A model generated the notes under the pieces. The model did not search any database and was not told the origin of the DNA. It was given only the letters and a program-made list of their open reading frames with translations. A stretch of 64,000 nucleotides of DNA from Mucidula mucida (lineage: Eukaryota; Basidiomycota; Agaricomycetes; Agaricales; Physalacriaceae): assembly GCA_015501055.1 (NCBI GenBank), contig JADNYV010000096.1:1-64000 (forward strand). The letters run 5' to 3'. The translations under genes were made by a program, and so were the position numbers. Positions 37,261-47,303 of the stretch are shown one piece after another. The first letter of the stretch is position 1. Each line of letters begins with the position of its first letter.

Positions 37261-38294
37261 TTGAGCAGTAGATCTGTAGGGGAACGGGGCTGGATGGTAA
37301 CAAGGAGTTGTCGATAATGGATGTACAGTATAATGTCGTCGATTTATACCTACCTTCGCGGTAGTTTGGAAATTCATGAGGTTTCTAGCACGCCATAATG
37401 GTGTAACAATAATGTTTTACCAGTAATAGGGCGCTATCATGCGAAGTAGAAATGTAAGTGGCCACTTAGACGAAGTAATCCATAGTAAGAAAGTCGATCA
37501 CCTCACATGCGACCGGCCTTCGCACTCACTGCCATTGCTAAGGACGACGCATGGGGAGCGGCAAAACCCCATGCATTCCGCATGGCAAGACACAACGTGA
37601 TTCATTAGGAGGGCAGAGATGCAAGAGGAAGCATGCGATGGAATGAGGTTGAAGTCATCAGATGAGATCAGTGATCTAACTCTGTTGATCTCTGACTGCT
37701 ACCAGTGATCTAACTCAGTTGATCTCTGACTGCCACCATCACCTCCTCACCTCATGGATGCGGGCTCGTCTGCCATAGTGGATAACGAAATCCACGCTGC
37801 TCCTCTTGCGAGCTCGCCGGATACAAAGTTCTGCGTCCCAGAATGGACTTGCATGGTGGGCGACAAACCGCGAGATGAACACGGCGAATTTTTTTTGGTG
37901 CGGCAGGGATCAATGGTTGGAGTTTTTTCTACTCGGTGCGTTGCCTTTGCGTTCAACTTCGCTAGCTCATTTGTCTAATTGGGAGCTAGTCTCTTGGCAG
38001 ATCGCCTTATCAGCGGCCGGAGAGGCGGAGCTTATGATGTCTACACATCCTGGGAGCACGCTGTACAGGAGTGGCAGCGGCTTTGCAGCCAAGGAGAGCT
38101 TGGCTCTCACACTTGTCCACATGTGATTCCTGACCCGGAGCTCATCCAACGACGCCAGCGCAAGCCTTTCCCCACATACACATACATTCCGAACCCCGAG
38201 TCATCGTCAGTAGCAGACAACCACGACGCTGACGCGGACGAGCCCTCTCCTTCCCAAGCAGGACGTCACGGTTCCAGTATATGCTATGCCTTAT

Positions 38295-39208
38295 TAGAGA
38301 TGGACACGAGTCCATACTCGAGTATATTCGGACTCATCGTATGAGTAACTCTTACCTCAAACCCAATACTCAAGACTCGAGTCTTCACTCGAGACTCTAC
38401 TCGAATATCTACTCTACTCGAGAGTACTTCATGAGTCTCGAGTATTCGAGTACTCGAGTACGATCCGAGTATACTCGAGTATACTCACGTATCAGCAAGC
38501 AAATTCAAACATAAAGACAGTGAAGATTAAAGTAAGTAGGTCGTAAGTGTATCAAGTTATATCCATATCAGTAGCATCCATATCAGTAGTATCCTGAGGT
38601 GAAGAAGCAGGCTTGCGCCGTCGAACCAAAACTACCTGCTCAATCGTTTCATAGAGATCATCGTCATCATCGTCAATCTCAACATCACCATCATGACCCG
38701 TGTCAAACTCTGAGACAGGATCCATACCATCGCGGAAATCAGAAAAGTCCATCTCCTCCGACTGTGCAACAGCCTTGCCCTTCCCCTTCCTCTTGGTCCA
38801 CAAGTTCTCCTCAACATCATCCCCATCCTCGTCAACCACCTCATCCTCGTCAACCACCTCGTCCTCCTATATGCCCTTTTGGCGCAGTGGTTATACTCGT
38901 TGTTGTGCTGATGCACAGAAATGGCTGAGCTCCGTGGGTTCAATGCTCACGGGGTTCATTTTGTTCAAAAAATATATATTAGGAGCTGAATACTCACGAA
39001 TACTCACGAATATAAGAATACTCATGAGTATTCACGAATATTTATGAGTATGAGTCTATCGAGTATTCGTGGCCCCAAACTGAAACTCTAGACTCACCAT
39101 AGACTCTAGACTCTACTCTACTCACGTGCGAGTATACTCTTGGCTTGCATGATGAGTATGAGTTTATTCGTGAGTACTTTTTTTATTCTATACTCGCGTC
39201 CGACTCTA
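38295..39208. mobile_element. hAT-like non-autonomous element, 914 bp
   Basis: The ends are imperfect inverted repeats: TAGAGATGGACACGAGT on the left and, on the other strand, TAGAGTCGGACGCGAGT on the right. An exact 8-bp duplication, TGCCTTAT, flanks it at 38287-38294 and 39209-39216, as expected for hAT. Both arms (38,295-38,510 and 38,980-39,205) are packed with variants of GAGTATACTCGAGTA and CTCACGAATA, mostly self-complementary, so each arm can fold. The middle holds a minus-strand acidic frame (38,552-38,857, with VDEDEVVDEDGDD) and a tRNA-like sequence. No transposase domain is seen. Confidence 0.8.
38873..38957 (+). other. tRNA-like (SINE-head-like) sequence
   Basis: TGGCGCAGTGG at 38880 matches an RNA polymerase III A box. 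GGTTCAATGC at 38937 resembles a B box. The bases GTGGG and CTCAC can pair around the seven-base loop TTCAATG, forming a T arm. The acceptor ends do not pair, and the region is followed by an A/T-rich tail (AAAAAATATATATT). It is therefore a tRNA-derived relic or SINE head rather than a working tRNA gene. Confidence 0.5.
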
Positions 39209-39577
39209 TGCCTTATATGTCGACGGGTGCGGCACCATAGATCTGTATGTTGATGCGTGCGTTTCTCTCCTTATCATTCGAATCCCTTCTCATCGTAACC
39301 AAGCGCCGATGCAGGGCAGGCCCTCTCGAATGTAATTGCACGGGGACAATCGGCACATTTGCGTATAGGTCTCACATTAAGAGAGGTTCTACCTCCACAC
39401 CTACAATAATCAGATTAATACATTTCTTATACTCATCCCTTCAGTCTGATCTGCCCTTGAGCTGTCATCCACGTGGCTGACGTTTCATTTCCTCTACCCT
39501 GTATCTCCGTTTTCATACATTTTCCTGCCATCTTCGTTCTCGAGCTTTCTTCGCCGCAACGCAATACTCCGACCTCG

Positions 39578-42400
39578 ATGCCATGACCGAAATCCAAGCC
39601 CGGGAAACGCGGTCGCAAACCATGGATTTTTGGTACCAAGGTTCCATTTTTTGAGGCGGCCAAGGACGAGTGGATGGAGTCCTGCAAAGCCAAAACCAAT
39701 ACACAGTGGTCGCGCGCTATGGCCATTCGGTACTACATTGCGTACGGAGACTTGGACTTGAAGGTGTGTCTACTTCTGCTACTACAAGTGTCGCTGACAG
39801 TCCCGAAGGAAGACCTCGAGACAACACCGCCTATGCCGACGGACGGTCAAGTCACGAAATGGGAGGAAGATTTCGCTGAAGAGATTGCCGCTCTCTCTCT
39901 GGCGGCCGCAAAGGAGCGCGAAGACGAGGTGCTTGACCGAGCGAAGGTGTGTAACCTATTGCTCTTCCGCGAAAGGTGTCTCAGACGCATTGCAGAAGAT
40001 TCTCGGCTAGTATCGTCATATATACGGGAATTCCAAGGACAAAAAGGAGGAAGTCATCCTCCAAACCATGATCTCCAACATGGACGGGACGAAGGACAAG
40101 CCCCGCCGCACCCAGCTCATCCAGATGTACACCAATATCAACTGGGAGAATGGACTACAGGCTGCCGTCAAGAAGAAGCACGACACGGTCGTCCAAGCAG
40201 CTGCCGACGCCTACACAGAAGCCCTCAGCCTCAATCCCAACGCGACTCGCTCAGACCCTGAGTCATATCTTTCTGTCCAACGTCGCGTTGTCAATGCCAA
40301 ATGGAGCCAGGAGTCGGACACCGTTCGCCAGGATATGAAGCGTCTAGTCGACGAGAAGTGGGATCTAGATACGGCGAACTACGAGGCGACGAAAGCGGCA
40401 ACACTTTCGCCCGCGAGATATCAAATGTGAGTCAAACATTTACTTTTTTTTATGGTACTGATTGCTTGCAGCGCTCTTGACAAAGGCGCCGCATACTTGC
40501 AGCGCGTCACAGATACCGTCGCTTCCCATATGGGCATGGTCTGCACCATCCTATTGTGCGGTCCTATTGCAGAGCATGATGCTCGCATCAAGTGTCGCGG
40601 GTATGTGTTTGTTGGTCTTGTTGGCATCATCCTCTCATTGCTACATAGCATCCATTCCGGTCGTACCGTTTCAACCAGTGTCAAATGGAACAATTTCGAC
40701 CCCGCTGCCTACCAAAAGGTCGAGGACACCATGATCAAATTTGCAGCGAAGTGTTTCAGTAAGTCTTTGTTTCACTATTCCAGGGCAAGCGACTAAATAC
40801 ATTGATCTAGCGGACGCTGATATTGCGAGCCGCGCAATGGTCTCGTTCTCGGAGACCAACCACTCTGAGTCATCTACAAGGACAACGCCCAAAGGTGCAC
40901 CGGCGCCTGATACGATCAACCCTGCCACAATGGTGCCCCCACTTTGGCCTCTACAGCGCCTTCTTCTCCTCCTTCTGCTGCGCCTCCTGCTCCTCCCTCC
41001 GCTGCGCCTCCATCTTCTCTCCCCGCTGTGCCTCCTCCTTCTGCCCCCGACGCGCCGTTGACATCGAGACGACCGCTCAACAAGGAGTTCGAGGTGCTGC
41101 TCCAAGTCCTCCCAGATGAAAAGCACCGTGGTTGTCTAGCAGAGCTGAACGCAATGCCGGATATATCATTCGAACGGGAGATGAACATGGTGTATGCTCA
41201 TTCGCGGCTCATTGATCTCCTACCCGGCTCGCCCTTGAACAGCCTTTCGATGCTGCACAGATACATGCCGAAGGGACCTCGCGCAAAGATTGCCTGGCAG
41301 GAAGTCTTATTTGCGAGTGGGGAAAGCGATGGGCCAGCCAAGGTCGGAGAAGAAGGAGCAGGTCCAGAGTCGGATAGCCAGTTTAGTGCGGGCAACATCA
41401 ACACCAACAATGCTGACTTCGACACCGGCAACATCAACACTGTCTCTAACCCAGTCGCCTCTCTCACCGGCGCCGCGTCCGCCGATCCGACCACTACTAC
41501 TGCCGGATCTGCTTCCCTTCCTCCCGTCATGCTGCTCCCGCCGCTGTTGCCAGCCCGAGTATCACCGACCCCCCTCGCACTCCATCTGACGTGAGCAGTG
41601 CTCCGGACCCCGCTTCTTGGCCCATGTTGGTGTCGAGAATATTGTTGCCCCTCTGACAGCAATGCATGTCGACGACGATCTTCAGAATGACGTTGGCGCT
41701 CTCAGCTGGGAGCAAATGGATGAGTCGGATTTCTGGCCTGAACTCAAGCAGGCCGTCAAGGCGTTTCGACGCGGTTCCGCGTGGGGATCAGTCTGGATCA
41801 GTCTGATTGACTCATTTTTGGTCTTTGAGGAGATGGCTGGTTATGTAGACAACGGCAAAATCAAGTTGGGTACAGACTATCGTCCATCGGTCATCGCGGA
41901 CTTCATGCGGCAACGCCGAAATTGGTCGAAGAAGTGGGACATTGGTGATCTCGAGGTCTTTGGGCAGTCATTCTGGAAATGGTGGCGCTCTCTGCAGCCC
42001 AGTTCCCGTATTCACGAGGATCGTCTCATCAAGCTGGACATTGTTGATTGGGACGGTCTTCAAGACAAATCGGGCAGGAATGGGATCACCCTTGTGATTG
42101 GGGTCTTACTCTGGTGGGGGGAGGCTGTCTCGGATCTCACAGACGCGGCGGGCCCAGGGCGGCGCGAGGACTGGGTCCTTGCTGTCACTGATGTGACATG
42201 GGCTCTGGATAATATGATCCGCCACGCCACATTTCGGAAAGTTTCCAAGGCCAGTTTGAACTCTTCATCACCAAAGCGGACCGCAGCTGAGGCTGATATC
42301 GAGAAGGAGAACACACCGTTAGCCAAGGCAAGTAACTTCTCTTCTACTACTTTCATGGAACTAATTTTCGTATGCACCGTAGCGATTGAGGAAGAAGTAA
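39578..42400 (+). pseudogene. KDZ companion gene, uncharacterised, with early stops
   Basis: From ATG at 39578, the third codon is TGA (39584) where Arg would fit. The frame then gives PKSKPGKRGRKPWIFGTK, FFEAAKDEWMES and MAIRYYIAYGDL. A second stop, TAG at 40008, sits where Gln fits. Later exons give RTQLIQMYTNINWENGLQ, TVASHMGMVCTILLCGP and SIHSGRTVSTSVKWN. A Pro/Ala-rich low-complexity stretch follows (40,920-41,060), then LNKEFEVLLQVLPDEKHRG. The C-terminal block reads MDESDFWPELKQAVKAF, WISLIDSFLVFEEMAGY, FWKWWRSLQPSSRIHEDRL, GRNGITLVIGVLLWWGEA. The final intron appears to use a GCAAGT donor and leads to the basic end RLRKK at 42400. Proteins of this kind accompany KDZ transposases in mushrooms. 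The function is unknown. Confidence 0.65.
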
Positions 42401-42750
42401 TCTATGTACAAGTATCTGCTTCATCCGCGTGCATCCAGTGCACTTTTTATACCTTAGATTTTAGATACACATAGAAACACTACTTATACACTTCCTTTTG
42501 CAATGGGGTAAGATCCGACAAACCTTGGACACGGTTCCCGGCCGTCTACTTGTTGCAGGCGGCGCGTCAGTGCTCTTGGCCGGATTAGGAAGTTGGCCCG
42601 CATTGACGGGTTTGACCGCCAAGAACAGTGCCATGCGTGTTTGGGGGCACTAGGTGGCCCGGTACATAGATACAACTGTCACTGGTGATATACTATTACA
42701 TGAAAAATAGTTGGTTAGCGGCGGGAAGCACACTTGAGAAAGATAGAAGA

Positions 42751-42822
42751 GAGACCCGGAGCGGAATCGAACTGGCGCGCGGCAAATTCCGAGTGACGTG
42801 GCCTTAAACTATCTGAGCGGGC
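42751..42822 (-). other. Degenerate tRNA-like sequence near the right end of the KDZ element
   Basis: On the minus strand, AGTTCGATTCC (42773-42763) is a near-perfect B box. TAGTTTAAGG (42811-42802) is A-box-like at about the right distance. The T stem and acceptor stem pair poorly, so I do not call a tRNA gene. It may be a fossil tRNA or SINE captured by the element. Confidence 0.35.
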
Positions 42823-43054
42823 GGTCAATTCTGTGGCGGGCGCAAATGGCCCGCGGGCATACACATGGGGAGCAGACCATTGTTGGGCCCTCAACTAGAT
42901 ATCTTGTAGGGAGAGGGTGTCCTCAGGGTGAATGGCAGGGAGGAGGTCACATTTTTTGGGATCCAAATACAGACTGGCACAATAGACAGGACAATGCGCA
43001 ATCATAGCCAGGTACAGCCTCAACTGAAAGTGAATTGAGCACGGACCGAACGCA

Positions 43055-43533
43055 GAAATGCGCGGATGTGTGGCAGGCGCACTGAGCAAGCGGGGGGTGC
43101 GGATGCATCCATATCTGGCTGTACCCGGGGATTCTCAAAAATGCCGGACTCACGGCATTCCTCACGGCAGCGATGAGCAGTGTAAATTCACGCTCTATCT
43201 ATTTTTATTGAGGAATGTGCTGCCCCGGGAATATGTGGCGCAACCTGGATGAGCGGGGCGGGAGCGGTACATCCGGATTTGGAAGTGCCGTGATTTCACG
43301 GCAATGAGCGGTGACTGGTCGCATCCGGCATCACGGCACAATCACAACAGCTATGGCGCCCGCCCGCTACACCCGCCACCCGCTAAATAAGGCAGGGTGT
43401 TGTATTATAATACTCACCCGCTTGTATTATAATAAGTACCCGCCACTGGGGGTGCTCTTAATTAGAGCCTGTATTGTAATACGATGCCCTCTTATTAGAG
43501 TGCTGTATTATATTATAGGTACAGCATAGGGTG
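43055..43533 (-). repeat. Right terminal inverted repeat of the KDZ element, 479 bp
   Basis: Complement of 32422-32900 with about four substitutions noted by eye. Confidence 0.93.
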
Positions 43534-43540
43534 TTTCCTT
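43534..43540 (+). repeat. Target-site duplication, right (KDZ element)
   Basis: TTTCCTT, followed at once by GTCAG, the acceptor of the interrupted intron. Confidence 0.85.
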
Positions 43541-44949
43541 GTCAGTCTCTCGTTAAAATCGAGCCCAGTAGCAAGACTCTCGATGTTGCCAAATCACGAA
43601 GTATCAAGGCTGCGCGCGGCGGCAATAAGAAATGGAAGGAGGCCCATCTTGGCGACGCCACGGTTCAGGCAATCTTCCGGGACAATTTACTGCCTCTGGC
43701 AAAGGCTGTCCTTGCCACGGTAAAGCCTTGGGCGAGCCTTTCAGCAACGCAGGTTCAGGAATGCGTGGATGCTACTTATGGCGCGGACAGTGGGATTGTC
43801 ATATGTGATGACCCGAAGGATCCATTCATGGGTGTGGTAAGTCTTGATTCTTCTAGTTAACAAGATCTAACAGTTATTAGCTGGCGGCGCGCTTCACAAA
43901 CTTCCGGAGTGAATTTGCAGCTGCCAGTGATAGGGCCGTACGCGATGTCATACAGGAGAACTCCGAACTCTTCGACAGCGAGGAAAGCATCAAGGAGTGG
44001 ATCACCTTCATGTGTACGCCTGTCGAGGGCCCCGGTGGTGCCAAGACCGCCCCTCGTCAATGGAAGGAGTGGGTTGATGCCAAAAAGCACCGTGTATGTC
44101 GTCTCTTTCTCCCATCTGATCGTTCTAATTTCCTACAGGGCTTCCTCCAAGCTCCTATGATCCTCCGCGCCCTTGGCGAGGTCTGGGGGATGGTGCTTGA
44201 AGACATACCTGAACATCTTCGACCGGCAAAGCCCCCAATCGGCGCTCTCCTCCTTTGTGATCAAGCGGTATAGTTTTACGCTCATGTGTTGTTACGGTAC
44301 TTATTTACGCCTGTGCAGAACGATCGTGCTCTCAAACTTTGGGAATCCGGCCAGTTCATTGCACCCAATGTCAAAAGTCGTACGGCGCTTCTCTCCGCGG
44401 ACAACTATGGCGACCATGGGACAATCGTCGTCGAAAACGGCAAGAGAGTCACGAAGACCATCAAGCGTGCCACGCAGTACATGGCAACGGCAGAGAGATG
44501 AGATGATGGTGTTTGGGCGGAGATCAGCAAGGCGGCGATGGAGTTCCTCGATAACAGTCCCAAACATCGCAAACATGCCAAGGGCGGTGCAGTGTCGACG
44601 GGCGACGCGAGCTCAGAGGCGGTAGATTCGGAACCGGACTTTTTTATCGCAGATTTGAACTGGTCAGACTAAATTGCAGTACCTACAACGTAGATCAATA
44701 GAATGCATGCGCAAATATACATTCATTATTAATACCAATGCCCGATGAACAATGCTTGCTAAATACCCTCTGTGAACATCTCTGTGAAAGATAGTGTGTC
44801 TCTGGGAAACCACCGGCAGCTCTGAGAGACACTGAGAGACGGGCTTAGAGGTGGAAATGATCTCCCGGAGCCAGGTACGCATCTCGCGGAGACAAGTCAT
44901 CTCTTGGCGTCTCTGATGGCTCTGGCATCTCCCCAGAGACGCAGAGACA

Positions 44950-44972
44950 CTGAGAGACAAACCTACCGTTTT
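44950..44972 (-). repeat. Right terminal inverted repeat of the Plavaka element
   Basis: On the minus strand it reads AAAACGGTAGGTTTGTCTCT. CTCTGAGAGAC-type subterminal repeats lie inward to about 44,800. Confidence 0.7.
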
Positions 44973-46375
44973 CCTGATGAAGTTCAACAATCTTCTTTGG
45001 TAAACTGAATTCCTGGATAGCTGTCGGGGGAGAAGGCACAAACGGCGGCTGCGGAGGATGAGGGGAATGGTGTAAGTTGCACGCATGAGTACTGGGCGGC
45101 GTCCTATGAAGCGACGCAGAATAAGTTGGAAAATAGAAAAATAGGAGGAAGAGTTTATGACGGAACCCGCGCCGACTTCCGAGAATCACAGACACGTTCG
45201 AGTTCGGTCATTTAAATTAAGTATGTCTAGTCAAATTGGGTTCAAGAAACAAGAAGTAATACTAGCACACAAAATGTCGCCAAAACTGGTCTTCACTTAC
45301 ACCAGCCATTGCCCAAAGTAGAGAAATCAAATATCAATAACACAACATCTCAACTACTAGAGTCTAGCACTGCCTGGACATGATTTTGTCAAATACACAG
45401 CCAGAAGAAGTGCCGCCGACACTAATTCCAGGACCTTGCAACTTACTCAGTGCTCATTCAATGGCGGCGGAGAAGACCTACTCCCGTAAAAATGCTTCCT
45501 GCCCACCACTTGTGACTGTCTCCCACAATTGCTGCAGCAATGGGTGTTCCTACTAGAGATGCGAGTCCAACAGGGACTGAGGCCATGGCAAGTCAAAGTC
45601 TGTGGTATCTGTGAAGCATCAAAATTAAAGGGAAGAAATCAACCTACCCCAACCGGGTCATATTAGGATCCAAGGAAAGCGCCACAGGGAAGAATAGAGA
45701 CACCACTACGAATGAGTTCAGACGTCCAGCCAGTGTAACGTTAAAATTGGGCTAACCCGTCCCGGAGAAGAAGCCATATCTGAAAATGCATGAGTCCTAC
45801 ACATTAGTTGTGGTATAATATGAAATGCGCACAGGATGCAAAAAAAAAATGATTGATGCCCATGTCTTACAGACCATCATGACCAAGGCTACAACATCAA
45901 AGAATAGAGGAAGTCTGATAATGCAGAACTGTACGAGCCAGGATCCTGCCACTGTACTGTAGAATTTTAATCAATTCGTCAGTCACAGGTTATAGGCAAC
46001 CTCAATTTGACAAAATGTCCCAGTCACTGAAAATCTTGCAAAAATTCCCCCGGCGGTGTGAATCAAGCACAGTTCCGGGACTTCTCACCAGAGGAGTCAA
46101 CCTGTAGGAATACATAGACACATAAAGGCTTGTGTCTTAGCCCCACGGTAACCCAGTAAAGGGAGTGTGTGACCCTTATTTGGGGAGCCGTTAACACGGG
46201 TGCTCAGTGGGCCTGGTGTGTCTGTTATCAAGTTACAACATGGGACTTATAGTCCGCCATAGAAAGTAAAGCAAACAAGATGATAATTCAAAGACAAGTT
46301 AATACAGGGTTCAATCAACTACTATAACAAGGATTTTACATAACACAACTAGTGAGATAACTACTCCATATTATA
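44973..46375. other. Degraded repeat DNA, possibly LTR remnants
   Basis: AT-rich, with no gene. The region 46,060-46,375 lies just beyond a polypurine-type tract (46376-46390) and may be the 3' LTR of the truncated Gypsy element. There is no second copy in the window to define its ends. A minus-strand frame at 44,845-45,195 crosses the Plavaka border and is probably chance. Confidence 0.35.
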
Positions 46376-46598
46376 GTGCCCCCTCAAACTAGAGTGTTCA
46401 ATCTGTGGAGTCCATATGATTGTCTTTTTTGCCCTTGGCATTCTCTGAAGAGTCCTCAATCTGCTCTTGTAATGTCCGCATCCTATTGCACAATGTTATC
46501 CAAGATGATTTGGCTCCAGACAACTCCTGAAAAGCACTTTACAATAACCGACTTATAAGCAAAGTTCTCGCTGGTTGTCTGGGAGGTGCATCCCTCAA

Positions 46599-47303
46599 TC
46601 ACTGAGTCAAGGGTGGAATTTGGTCAGCTTGGAGACGGTCTTCTAGCGTGTTTGTTGTCCTATCTCCAGTTATGCTGCCTTCCCCAGCATTCCCGTCACC
46701 TCCGCACCTAGATCTCCTGTGGCTGCCAGCTCTGGTGCCTCTAACTGTGGTACTGGTCACTTCCTTGTGCACAAGGAACATGTCTAGAGGAGATTGAACT
46801 CTTAAAACCACATAAGGGTAGTCTTGTTCCATTGGCGGTGTAGCTTCCAAAGCAGACAAAGGTAAGATGTCGACTTTCGGTTGGAATTACCGCATATATA
46901 CCAAAGATTGCTGATTGTGTTGCCAGTGACGGATGCGTTGGTTGAAGGATTCAGAAGCACTGCTCCTTATATGTCGCCACAGGTCCGCTGCAACCCGCTC
47001 GATACAGAGCTTGTGGAAGGCTGATATCACGCCAGTTAGGATAAGAATGTCTTACACACGGGCGCCTTATACCCATAACTCCCTATTCCCATTAGAAGTT
47101 GTTCTCAAAAACATCCGTTAGATAGAGAACCCTTCCGTGCTTGTGCGCGCCAATGCAATTAAAAGGCATAGAGCATAGTCAATGGTAGTTTCCGCGGGAA
47201 GGGGGCTAATCCTGGCATATGCAGAATCAAGGAGGTTTGGGGGTTCTACTTGAGTGGTGTCTGAGGCTATGTTGAGTATATCAGTCTGAACTGGTCTATT
47301 CAA
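46599..47303 (-). pseudogene. Extra ORF B of Gypsy element A, unknown
   Basis: One reading frame runs from about 47303 to 46599, broken only by TAA/TAG/TGA codons at positions where Gln or Arg would fit. Visible pieces are DILNIASDTTQVEPPNLL, TIDYALCLLIALARTSTEG, RVAADLWRHIRSSASESF and ALEATPPMEQDYPYVVLRV. It begins about where ORF A ends, in another frame, suggesting a compact or coupled arrangement. There is no signal peptide, and only one weak hydrophobic stretch. I recognise no domain. Confidence 0.4.

Larger units (their letters stand above)
37754..39335 (+). pseudogene. Viroplasmin/RNase HI hybrid-binding-domain gene carried by the KDZ element, split by a hAT-like insert
   Basis: ATG at 37754 (MDAGSSAIVDNE). 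The domain spans EHGEFFLVRQGSMVGVFSTR, a 52-nt intron (GTGCGT...GCTAG), then LLADRLISGRRGGAYDVYTS and WEHAVQEWQRLCSQG. This matches the pattern of the small domain that starts eukaryotic RNase H1 and binds RNA-DNA hybrids. An acidic linker follows. The frame is broken at 38294 by a 914-bp insert with an 8-bp target duplication. It resumes at 39209 as YVDG-CGTIDL and stops near 39335. No RNase H catalytic domain follows, so only hybrid or nucleic-acid binding can be suggested. It lies between transposase and companion, so I infer that it is element cargo. Confidence 0.6.
32422..43533. mobile_element. Nested KDZ transposon, 11,112 bp
   Basis: It starts CACCCTATGCTGTACC and ends with the exact complement. 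It has 479-bp terminal inverted repeats and a 7-bp target duplication, TTTCCTT. Inside are a KDZ transposase (-, 33578-37260), a viroplasmin-domain gene (+, 37754) and a companion gene (+, 39578-42400). It inserted into an intron of the outer Plavaka companion gene. The inverted repeats differ at only about four positions by eye, so the insertion is young. Yet its genes already carry stops of the CGA-to-TGA kind. Confidence 0.92.
31184..44672 (+). pseudogene. Plavaka companion gene, interrupted in an intron by the KDZ element
   Basis: Exons on both sides of the nested element join in frame. Left part: MAPKLNIPLTAK at the start, then PEPGEAPLPPPSPSAEEK, an acidic block (DDELEELDNETAMMDVDQ), an RGG/RGR-rich segment (RGRGARGRGARGGRGGG) and DLSKFT ending at 32378. 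After the insertion, 43546 resumes with SLVKIEPSSKT, NKKWKEAHLGDATVQAIF, PRQWKEWVDAKKH and LLSADNYGDHGTIVVENGK. The gene ends ADLNWSD with TAA at 44670. The interrupted intron keeps donor GTGCGT (32379) and acceptor GTCAG (43545). Without the element it would be only 48 nt. Two in-frame TGA codons (31223 and 44499), both readable as former CGA, make it a pseudogene. The function is unknown; the RGG segment suggests nucleic-acid binding. Confidence 0.7.
27519..44972. mobile_element. Outer Plavaka-type DNA transposon, split by a nested KDZ element
   Basis: The left end reads AAAACGGTAGGTTTGGCTCT. The right end, on the other strand, reads AAAACGGTAGGTTTGTCTCT, so 15 bases match perfectly before the first difference. 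Subterminal repeats follow on each side: GGCTCTGG-like on the left and CTCTGAGAGAC-like on the right. The element holds a Plavaka transposase (-) and a companion gene (+) in head-to-head layout. Its total length is 17.4 kb, or about 6.3 kb without the nested 11.1-kb KDZ element. No target duplication was seen at these borders. Several frameshifts and stops show that it is now defective. Confidence 0.75.

Noticed and set aside
37754..38294. Viroplasmin-like domain as an integrated plant pararetrovirus
   Set aside because: The domain type is shared by eukaryotic RNase H1 N-termini and is common in fungi. No viral coat, movement or polymerase gene accompanies it, and it has fungal introns.
38295..38510. 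CRISPR-like or tandem satellite array
   Set aside because: Units are irregular, self-complementary and unspaced, and lie at the arms of an inserted element. CRISPR is also not expected in a fungal nuclear sequence.
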